Shown: positions 25,161 to 31,287 of the stretch, in pieces
Layout of the letters: every line of letters begins with the position of its first letter
Position numbering within the stretch: the first letter of the stretch is position 1
Assembly (NCBI RefSeq): GCF_900547205.1
Contig: NZ_URFY01000052.1
Coordinates: forward strand, 1 to 31,287
DNA from: an uncultured Bacteroides sp.
GTDB taxonomy: Bacteria; Bacteroidota; Bacteroidia; Bacteroidales; Bacteroidaceae
Direction of reading: 5' to 3'
Length of the DNA stretch: 31,287 bases
The notes under the pieces: generated by a model
Told to the model about the DNA's origin: nothing
The model's database searches: none
Seen by the model: only the letters and a program-made list of their open reading frames with translations
Program-made: the position numbers and the translations under genes

Positions 25161-26201
25161 ATGGAGTTCTCGGCTAAGCAAATTGCAGCATTTATCCAAG
25201 GGGAAATCATTGGAGACGAAAACGCTACGGTACACACATTCGCTAAGATTGAAGAGGGAATGCCCGGAGCTATTTCTTTCTTGTCGAACCCTAAATATAC
25301 ACCATACATATACGAGACACAATCAAGCATTGTTCTGGTCAACAAAGACTTTACTCCCGAACGTGAGATTAAAACCACTCTCATCAAGGTAGACAATGCT
25401 TATGAAAGTCTGGCGAAACTGCTCAATCTTTATGAAATGAGCAAACCCAAAAAGCAGGGCATCGACTCGCTCGCTTTTGTCGCTCCCAGCGCTCAGATTG
25501 GCGAAAACGTATATATAGGTGCTTTTGCCTATATCGGCGAGAATGCTGTCATTGGAGATAACACGCAGATTTATCCGCATACCTTCGTTGGAGATGGTGT
25601 AAAGATAGGTCACGACTGCCTGCTCTACTCTCATGTAATTGTTTATCACGACTGCCGCATAGGCAACGAATGTACCCTGCATTCGGGCGCAGTGATTGGA
25701 GCAGACGGCTTCGGATTCGCTCCCACCCCGAACGGATACGATAAGATTCCGCAAATAGGAATCGTAATTCTGGAAGACAAAGTGGATATAGGTGCCAACA
25801 CCTGTGTGGACCGTGCTACAATGGGAGCTACGGTAGTTCATAGCGGCGTCAAATTAGACAATTTGATTCAAGTGGCACACAACGACGAAATAGGTTCGCA
25901 CACCGTAATGGCTGCACAAGCCGGCATCGCCGGTTCTACCAAAATCGGAGAATGGTGTATGATTGGAGGGCAAGTAGGCATAGCCGGACACTCAAAAATA
26001 GGCGACAAAGTAGGACTGGGAGCACAGTCGGGCGTACCCGGAGATATCAAGGCCGGCAGCCAGCTCATCGGAACCCCTCCTATGGAATTGAAGCAATACT
26101 TCAAATCGTCCATTGCACAAAGAAGTTTGCCCGATATGCAAAAAGAACTACGCAGCCTGCGCAAAGAAATAGAAGAATTAAAACAACTATTAAATAAGTA
26201 A
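25161..26201 (+). CDS. lpxD: UDP-3-O-acylglucosamine N-acyltransferase
   Basis: LpxD adds the second (amide-linked) hydroxyacyl chain to the glucosamine of lipid A precursors, in the cytoplasm. The 346-residue protein has the LpxD N-terminal uridine-binding domain (about 1-100), left-handed beta-helix hexapeptide repeats (about 105-305, such as IGENVYIGAFAYIGENAVIG), catalytic His240 in LIQVAHNDEIG, and a C-terminal helix (KELRSLRKEIEELKQLL). It lies 3 bp before lpxC-fabZ with lpxA next, the compact lipid A order of Bacteroidetes. Confidence 0.96.
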   Translation: MEFSAKQIAAFIQGEIIGDENATVHTFAKIEEGMPGAISFLSNPKYTPYIYETQSSIVLVNKDFTPEREIKTTLIKVDNAYESLAKLLNLYEMSKPKKQGIDSLAFVAPSAQIGENVYIGAFAYIGENAVIGDNTQIYPHTFVGDGVKIGHDCLLYSHVIVYHDCRIGNECTLHSGAVIGADGFGFAPTPNGYDKIPQIGIVILEDKVDIGANTCVDRATMGATVVHSGVKLDNLIQVAHNDEIGSHTVMAAQAGIAGSTKIGEWCMIGGQVGIAGHSKIGDKVGLGAQSGVPGDIKAGSQLIGTPPMELKQYFKSSIAQRSLPDMQKELRSLRKEIEELKQLLNK

Positions 26202-26204
26202 CCA

Positions 26205-27590
26205 ATGCTGAAACAAAAAACGCTGAAAGATAGCTTTTCACTGAGCGGGAAAGGTCTTCACACTGGACTTGACCTCACTGTAACATTTAATCCTGCTCCC
26301 GATAATTTTGGATACAAAATCCAGCGCATCGACCTGGAAGGACAGCCGATAATCGACGCAGTAGCCGACAACGTGACGGAAACTACCCGTGGCACCGTAT
26401 TGGCAAAGAATGGAGCTAAAGTAAGCACTGTAGAGCACGGTATGGCAGCTCTTTATGCTTTGGGCATAGACAACTGCCTTATTCAGGTTAATGGTCCGGA
26501 ATTTCCAATTCTGGATGGAAGTGCACAGTATTATGTACAAGAAATAGAACGTGTAGGAACAGAAGAGCAAAGCGCTGTCAAAGACTTTTATATCATCAAA
26601 TCGAAAATAGAATTTCGTGACGAATCTACAGGCTCTTCCATCATCGTATTGCCGGACGAGAACTTTAGTCTGAACGTACTTGTATCCTACGATTCAAACA
26701 TTATCCCGAATCAGTTTGCTACTCTTGAAGATATGCACAATTTCAAAGACGAAGTGGCTGCCAGCCGCACATTCGTCTTTGTTCGCGAAATAGAGCCACT
26801 ACTCTCTGCCGGACTGATTAAAGGTGGCGACCTCGACAATGCAATCGTAATCTATGAACGTGAAATGTCGCAGGAAAGCTATGACAAGTTGGCTGACGTA
26901 ATGGGCGTGCCCCATATGGATGCCAGCCAGTTGGGCTATATCAACCATAAACCGCTGGTTTGGCCCAATGAATGTGCACGCCACAAGCTGCTGGACGTCA
27001 TCGGCGACCTTGCTTTGATAGGCAAGCCGATTAAGGGTCGCATCATTGCTACCCGCCCCGGTCACACCATCAATAATAAGTTTGCCCGCCAGATGCGGAA
27101 AGAAATCCGTCTGCACGAGATTCAGGCGCCGACCTATGACTGCAACCGTGAACCGGTAATGGACGTAAACCGTATCCGCGAACTGCTGCCTCACCGCTAT
27201 CCTTTCCAATTGGTGGACAAAGTAATCGAGATGGGTGCCAACTACATCGTAGGTGTTAAGAATATCACAGTCAACGAACCTTTCTTCCAAGGACATTTCC
27301 CGCAGGAACCTGTCATGCCGGGAGTACTTCAGGTAGAAGCAATGGCACAGGTGGGCGGTCTGCTCGTCCTCAATTCCGTTGACGAACCGGAACGCTACTC
27401 AACCTATTTTATGAAAATAGATGGTGTGAAGTTCCGCCAGAAGGTGGTGCCGGGCGATACACTGGTGTTCCGTGTAGAGTTATTGTCTCCCATCCGGCGA
27501 GGCATCTCCACGATGAAAGGCTACGCATTCGTGGGCGAGAAAGTAGTTTGCGAAGCAGAGTTCATGGCCCAAATAGTAAAAAACAAGTAA
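26205..27590 (+). CDS. lpxC/fabZ: Bifunctional LpxC deacetylase / FabZ dehydratase
   Basis: Two enzymes are fused in 461 residues. Residues 1-305 are LpxC, the zinc deacetylase that commits to lipid A: zinc ligands His78 (STVEHGMAAL), His260 and Asp264 (CARHKLLDVIGD), and general acid His287 (RPGHTIN). Residues about 318-461 are FabZ, the hydroxyacyl-ACP dehydratase: LPHRYPFQLVDKV, catalytic His364 (FFQGHFP) and Glu378 (GVLQVEAMAQ). The fusion is a known Bacteroidetes feature that ties fatty acid elongation to lipid A synthesis. All catalytic residues are present. The gene starts 3 bp after lpxD. Confidence 0.97.
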   Translation: MLKQKTLKDSFSLSGKGLHTGLDLTVTFNPAPDNFGYKIQRIDLEGQPIIDAVADNVTETTRGTVLAKNGAKVSTVEHGMAALYALGIDNCLIQVNGPEFPILDGSAQYYVQEIERVGTEEQSAVKDFYIIKSKIEFRDESTGSSIIVLPDENFSLNVLVSYDSNIIPNQFATLEDMHNFKDEVAASRTFVFVREIEPLLSAGLIKGGDLDNAIVIYEREMSQESYDKLADVMGVPHMDASQLGYINHKPLVWPNECARHKLLDVIGDLALIGKPIKGRIIATRPGHTINNKFARQMRKEIRLHEIQAPTYDCNREPVMDVNRIRELLPHRYPFQLVDKVIEMGANYIVGVKNITVNEPFFQGHFPQEPVMPGVLQVEAMAQVGGLLVLNSVDEPERYSTYFMKIDGVKFRQKVVPGDTLVFRVELLSPIRRGISTMKGYAFVGEKVVCEAEFMAQIVKNK

Positions 27591-27608
27591 CAATTGATAG
27601 TTCAAAGC

Positions 27609-28376
27609 ATGATAAGTCCTTTAGCATATGTTCATCCCGAAGCTAAAATCGGAGAAAACGTAGAAATTGCGCCTTTCGTATTCATTGATAAAAACGTGGT
27701 TATCGGCGACAACAATAAAATTATGGCTAATGCCAATATTTTATACGGTTCGCGCATTGGTAACGGAAATACCATTTTCCCGGGAGCCGTAATCGGAGCC
27801 ATTCCACAAGATCTCAAGTTTCACGGCGAAGAATCGACTGCCGAAATCGGAAACAACAATCTGATTCGTGAAAACGTGACCATAAACCGTGGAACGGAAG
27901 CTAAAGGGCGCACCATAGTGGGAAACAACAACTTACTGATGGAAGGCGTACACGTGGCGCACGACGCATTTGTGGGCAACGGATGTATCATTGGAAACTC
28001 CACCAAGATGGCGGGTGAAATCATTATTGATGATAACGCCATTGTGAGTGCCAATGTACTGATGCACCAATTCTGCCATGTGGGCAGCCATGTGATGATT
28101 CAGGGCGGATGCCGTTTCAGCAAAGACATTCCTCCATATATCATTGCAGGACGCGAACCGATCGCTTTCAGCGGAATCAACATTATCGGCCTGCGCCGTC
28201 GCGGATTCGCCAATGAGGTGATTGAAAGCATTCACAGTGCATATCGCATCATCTATCAAAGCGGATTGAATACAACGGATGCATTGAATAAAATAGAAGA
28301 TGAATTTGAGAAGAGTCCTGAAATAGACTATATTATCAACTTCATCCGTAACTCGGAACGTGGAATTATTAAATAA
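27609..28376 (+). CDS. lpxA: UDP-N-acetylglucosamine acyltransferase
   Basis: LpxA transfers the first hydroxyacyl chain to UDP-GlcNAc. The 255-residue start at ATG 27609 (MISPLAYVHPEAKIG) matches the family opening; an in-frame TTG at 27594 would add five residues with no family likeness and is rejected. Hexapeptide repeats fill residues 5-180, catalytic His118 is in GVHVAHDAFVGN, and HQFCHVGSHVMIQGG is conserved. The C-terminal helical part (LRRRGFANEVIESIHSAYRI) completes the fold. It lies 18 bp after lpxC-fabZ. Confidence 0.96.
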   Translation: MISPLAYVHPEAKIGENVEIAPFVFIDKNVVIGDNNKIMANANILYGSRIGNGNTIFPGAVIGAIPQDLKFHGEESTAEIGNNNLIRENVTINRGTEAKGRTIVGNNNLLMEGVHVAHDAFVGNGCIIGNSTKMAGEIIIDDNAIVSANVLMHQFCHVGSHVMIQGGCRFSKDIPPYIIAGREPIAFSGINIIGLRRRGFANEVIESIHSAYRIIYQSGLNTTDALNKIEDEFEKSPEIDYIINFIRNSERGIIK

Positions 28377-28397
28377 ACAGTTCAAAATAGTCATATT

Positions 28398-28952
28398 ATG
28401 ATATACAGATTTACTATCATATCTGATGAAGTTGACGATTTTGTCAGAGAAATACAAATGGATCCGGAAGCTACATTTTACGACTTCCATGAAGCAATAC
28501 TGAAATCAGTAGGGTATACTAACGACCAGATGACGTCTTTCTTTATCTGCGATGATGATTGGGAGAAAGAAAAAGAGGTGACGCTGGAAGAGATGGACGA
28601 CAACCCGGAAATGGACAGTTGGGTGATGAAAGAAACACCTGTCAGCGAGCTGGTGGAAGATGAAAAACAAAAGCTGCTATATGTATTTGACTACATGACG
28701 GAACGTTGTTTCTTCATAGAGTTATCGGAGATTATCACCGGAAAGAGTATGAGCGGTGCCAAATGTACCAAGAAATCCGGAGAAGCCCCGAAGCAGACAG
28801 TGGACTTTGAAGAAATGGCTGCTGCGGGCGGTTCGCTCGATTTGGATGAAAACTTCTACGGCGACCAAGACTTCGACATGGAAGACTTTGACCAGGAAGG
28901 TTTCGATATCGGTGGTGATGCAAGCAGCGCTTTCGAGGAAGATAAGTTCTAA
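28398..28952 (+). CDS. Plasmid pRiA4b ORF-3-like / IS1096 TnpR-like family protein
   Basis: The 184-residue protein has the IS1096_TnpR/pRiA4b-ORF3 fold in its first 135 residues: FTIISDEVDDFVREIQMDPEATFYDFHEAIL, then FFICDDDWEKEKEV, then KQKLLYVFDYMTERCFFIELSEI. The tail (about 140-184) is very acidic and low in complexity. The name comes from mobile-element relatives, but there is no transposase nearby and this gene sits stably at the end of the lipid A operon, 21 bp after lpxA. Its role is unknown; RNA or protein binding is a guess. A terminator follows. Confidence 0.78.
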   Translation: MIYRFTIISDEVDDFVREIQMDPEATFYDFHEAILKSVGYTNDQMTSFFICDDDWEKEKEVTLEEMDDNPEMDSWVMKETPVSELVEDEKQKLLYVFDYMTERCFFIELSEIITGKSMSGAKCTKKSGEAPKQTVDFEEMAAAGGSLDLDENFYGDQDFDMEDFDQEGFDIGGDASSAFEEDKF

Positions 28953-28970
28953 AAACTATGTATCAGACAG

Positions 28971-29019
28971 TAAGGTACTAACTGCTTGCACAGCACAGCA
29001 ATTAGTACCTTATTTTTTT
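28971..29019 (+). terminator. Terminator ending the core-gene run
   Basis: Perfect 11-bp stem (TAAGGTACTAA 28971-28981; TTAGTACCTTA 29002-29012), an inner TGCT/AGCA pairing, and seven T at 29013-29019. Confidence 0.88.
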
Positions 29020-29041
29020 CAATCCCCCTAACACCCGATTT

Positions 29042-29938
29042 ATGCCCACTCTTATCGTTCTAATAGGACCTACCGGTGTAGGAAAAACAGAATTAAGCCT
29101 GCGGATAGCGGAGAGTTTCCATACAAGCATTGTCTCCGCCGATTCGCGTCAACTGTATGCTGAATTAAAGATAGGGACGGCAGCGCCTACTCCACAGCAA
29201 CTCGAACGTGTCCCCCACCATCTGGTAGGTACGCTCCATCTCACCGATTACTACAGCGCTGCCCAATACGAAACGGAGGCGTTGGAGATTCTGGACCGAT
29301 TGTTCGCGCAGCATGAAGTTGTGGTTCTTACCGGTGGCTCGATGATGTATGTGGATGCCATTTGCAAAGGAATTGATGATATCCCCACCGTTGACGCGGA
29401 TACACGCCAACTCCTGCTACAGAAATACGAAGAGGAAGGGCTTGAACAGCTTTGTGCCGAGCTCCGTTTGCTAGACCCCGATTATTATCGAATTGTTGAC
29501 TTGAAGAACCCCAAGCGGGTGATTCATGCGCTTGAAATCTGCTATATGACAGGGCGCACTTATACTTCATTTCGCACTCAGCAAAAGAAAGACCGTCCGT
29601 TCCGCATACTGAAAGTAGGGTTGACACGCGACCGCGAAGAACTTTACGACCGCATCAACCGCCGAGTAGACCAGATGATGGAAGAAGGATTACTGGAAGA
29701 AGTGCGTTCCGTTCTTCCTTATCGACATCTCAATTCGCTTAATACTGTTGGCTACAAAGAGCTGTTTAAATATTTGGATGGAGAATGGGAACTTCCGTTT
29801 GCTGTTGAGAAGATTAAACAAAATTCACGCATTTATTCACGTAAACAGATGACTTGGTTCAAGCGGGATGAAGAAATCAGGTGGTTCCACCCGGAGCAGG
29901 AAACGGAAATACTTGAGTACATCCGTCAGTCATTGTAG
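29042..29938 (+). CDS. miaA: tRNA dimethylallyltransferase
   Basis: MiaA adds a dimethylallyl group to A37 of tRNAs reading UNN codons. The 298-residue sequence has P-loop GPTGVGKT (9-16), the diagnostic SADSRQLY (32-39, with catalytic Asp34), VLTGGSMMYVDAI, LKNPKRVIHALEI, and the C-terminal TVGYKELFKYL and SRKQMTWFKR. The ATG at 29042 lies 22 nt after the terminator U-tract; I see no clear consensus promoter in that short gap, so some read-through is possible. Bacteroides often carry two miaA genes, and this may be one of the two. Confidence 0.96.
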   Translation: MPTLIVLIGPTGVGKTELSLRIAESFHTSIVSADSRQLYAELKIGTAAPTPQQLERVPHHLVGTLHLTDYYSAAQYETEALEILDRLFAQHEVVVLTGGSMMYVDAICKGIDDIPTVDADTRQLLLQKYEEEGLEQLCAELRLLDPDYYRIVDLKNPKRVIHALEICYMTGRTYTSFRTQQKKDRPFRILKVGLTRDREELYDRINRRVDQMMEEGLLEEVRSVLPYRHLNSLNTVGYKELFKYLDGEWELPFAVEKIKQNSRIYSRKQMTWFKRDEEIRWFHPEQETEILEYIRQSL

Positions 29939-30052
29939 ATTTTAAAGATTATTGCCACCTGAGAGGTTCAAAATCTACTTATTACTCTAATGTTTCACTT
30001 TTGGGATTCACCTCTTCACTTTATTGCATAAGCAACTATGAATCAGCAGATA

Positions 30053-30545
30053 ATGGGTGAAGGCTGAGGAAATATTTAGCAAAAATAAGCCTTCACCCCC
30101 TTCACCTGTATTTTTTTGCCACAATGCTTGTCAGTCGAGCTAACAAGCATTGTTAGTAGTGATAAGAAGCATTGTTAATGGTACTATCATGCATTGATAA
30201 TTATGACAGAAAATATAGAGTTGCTTCATCTATATACCCAGCATACAGCATCTATATATTCAACGTGCTGGGTATATATGCGCAGCAACTCAGGTATTAA
30301 CGCCTAACATTTCAACTATTAATACTTGATAAATCAACTATTAATAGCTGACGATTTGAATATTAACACCCTGAAAGTCATTTATTTATTATCCGTAAAG
30401 GATTATATTCAAAGCACACCATAAAAAAACAGGTGAAAGCGATGAAGGGCTGATTTTACTATGATTTTGCCCTCGCCTTCACCCGTTATCTCCTTATTCA
30501 TCGTAGTTTCAGCAAAAAGGTGAAAGCGATGAACCCTGATTAGAC
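30053..30545. repeat. Composite repeat B, inverted relative of repeat A
   Basis: In order: an 11-bp inverted repeat block (GGGTGAAGGCT 30055-30065, AGCCTTCACCC 30088-30098); 22-bp units with GCATTG cores starting at 30123, 30145, 30167 and 30189; a large hairpin (30218-30291); 18-bp palindromes at 30290, 30312, 30334 and about 30356, again 22 bp apart; and a GGTGAAAGCGATGAAGGG block (about 30431-30535). Module order and strand of the first parts are reversed compared with 1-312, and the final block is in direct orientation to the block at 208-312. Confidence 0.8.
30218..30291. repeat. Large hairpin inside composite repeat B
   Basis: Two 26-nt arms (30218-30243 and 30266-30291) pair with four mismatches clustered in the middle; the ends GAGTTGCT and TATATACCCAGCA pair perfectly. 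The loop is 22 nt, the same length as the array period. No T-run follows on either strand, so it is not a normal terminator. Confidence 0.85.
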
Positions 30546-30587
30546 ACAGTAGGTGGATTTATTGATTCTACCCATGGAATAACTGAA

Positions 30588-31233
30588 TTAATCTTTCAAT
30601 ACGATTTCAACAGTGGGTTTTACTTTAACCTCTACTATAGGTCTAATGTTATCACTTACCAAAAGTACGCCCTTTTTGGGAGCTTTCATCGTAAAAGCAC
30701 CCTCCGAATTAGTTTTAATTAAATCATTGGTTCCTTTTACAGTAACATAAGCAACAACCGGCTTTCCTGCTTTATCCTTCACTACGCCCGAAACAGGAAT
30801 CCAATCAGATTTATAATTCTCAGTTATCAATCGTACAATATTCTTATTGTCGAACTGACCTTTGGTAACCGTTTTAATTTCCTTAGTAGACATTCCTTTG
30901 AGTTCTTCCTTGCTAACTTCCTTATCATCGATATAATACACTGTTTCTCCATCTGCATCATTAGGCATACTTTCTGCCAGTTCCAGTGCATCAGCAAAAG
31001 GTTTTTCAGGATTTGCTTTTCGGTACTCATACTCAGCATCGGTAAACAAAACAACGCTTATCACTCCATTCTTACCCTTATCTCCATAAGCTTTCCTTGC
31101 TGTATCATCTTTCAATATAGAAAAACTTTTAATGCGTTCAGCAGGTAGTTTCTTTAAAGCATCCGGTTCCGTAGCTTCCTTGCCATCAATAATAACCAAA
31201 GGCGGTTTCTCATCTTTTGTCCCATGGATATTA
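30588..31233 (-). CDS. TonB-plug / carboxypeptidase-regulatory-like protein, 3' part of an interrupted gene
   Basis: The open frame enters from the group II intron end and reads (I)NIHGTKDEKPPLVIIDGKEA. The first part, about 75 residues, is like the TonB receptor plug seen in SusC-type proteins and in the tail of Bacteroides M56 (BlaR1-like) peptidases: LVIIDGKE, then IKSFSILKDDTARKAYGDKGKNGVI. A second degenerate plug-like segment follows (VYYIDDKEVSKEELKGM..IKTVTKG), then a CarboxypepD-regulatory beta-sandwich (VSGVVKDKAGKPVVAYVTVKGTN). An in-frame TTG at 31199 is not a true start, since homology-like sequence continues upstream to 31233. The rest of the gene lies beyond the intron, outside this window. 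An M56-peptidase parent is the best guess. Confidence 0.72.
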
Positions 31234-31287
31234 ATCGAGTAGGAGAAACGGGATTATTTCCCGTTTCGACCTCTCACACCACCGTGC
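31234..31287 (-). mobile_element. 3' end of a group II intron (domain VI), partial
   Basis: Reading the minus strand from the window edge: GCACGGTG, like the closing strand of domain V; GTGTGAGAGGTC as joiner; then a domain VI hairpin with an 8-bp stem (GAAACGGG 31267-31260, CCCGTTTC 31252-31245); then TCCTACTCGAT ending at 31234, the typical 3' end of bacterial group II introns with its unpaired A near the end. The flanking gene frame resumes at once. The rest of the intron and any reverse transcriptase lie outside the window. Confidence 0.78.

Larger units (their letters stand above)
29939..30587. other. Gene-free stretch between miaA and the interrupted gene
   Basis: No coding frame is supported here. 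The region holds composite repeat B (30053-30545) with its hairpin (30218-30291), then about 40 nt up to the stop codon of the minus-strand gene. The first 110 nt after miaA show no clear terminator. Confidence 0.65.

Noticed and set aside
26799..27296. 165-codon minus-strand frame inside lpxC-fabZ
   Set aside because: Antisense shadow over intact catalytic motifs on the plus strand.
1..30545. Composite repeats A and B as the ends of one large transposon or invertible segment
   Set aside because: They are diverged, contain no transposase or recombinase between them, and enclose core housekeeping genes; a dispersed repeat family explains them better.

Overview
The window is a chromosomal segment from a Bacteroidales gut bacterium, most probably a Bacteroides species of the B. 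thetaiotaomicron/ovatus type; the species is not proven. Four things point there. Promoters match the Bacteroides form (TTTG about 20 nt before TAnnTTTG). Starts lack clear Shine-Dalgarno sites. There is a type V (FimA/Mfa1-like) fimbrial operon. Lineage-typical arrangements are present, such as the LpxC-FabZ fusion, the long PurM and the lpxD-lpxC/fabZ-lpxA order.

Layout. 1-949 has no convincing gene: it holds a composite repeat built on a 22-bp period, a 10/12-bp inverted-repeat set, and a long AT-rich leader. 950-7385 is a four-gene lipoprotein operon for a fimbria: major subunit, anchor, accessory subunit and large tip-like protein. It looks poorer in G+C than its right-hand neighbours. 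A small unknown gene (7417-7677) and a strong terminator close it. 7878-9008 is a stand-alone AAA-type ATPase. 9231-11399 is an NfeD-like protein plus flotillin membrane pair. 11451-13442 (minus) is an orphan sensor histidine kinase, divergent from a DUF5715/peptidase M15-like lipoprotein (13591-14268).

14370-28952 is a long same-strand run of core genes: phoH, purC, ubiE/menG, aroE, a lipoprotein hydrolase, a TPM-domain protein with a zinc ribbon, lemA, purM, prfA, pyrF, an HD phosphohydrolase, lpxD, lpxC-fabZ, lpxA and a pRiA4b-ORF3-like gene. A terminator and then miaA follow. The run serves purine and pyrimidine synthesis, menaquinone and chorismate synthesis, translation termination, and the first steps of lipid A synthesis. 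A second promoter before purM probably splits it.

29939-30587 is a gene-free stretch with a second composite repeat, inverted relative to the first, carrying a strong 26-bp-arm hairpin. The window ends (minus strand) in the 3' part of a TonB-plug/carboxypeptidase-regulatory-like gene whose reading frame is cut at 31234 by what looks like the 3' end (domain VI) of a group II intron.

The least explained material is non-coding: the paired composite repeats with their fixed 22-bp phase, the inverted repeats before the fimbrial operon, and the small TGATTAACGATTA-type repeats that supply the last codons of purC and pyrF.
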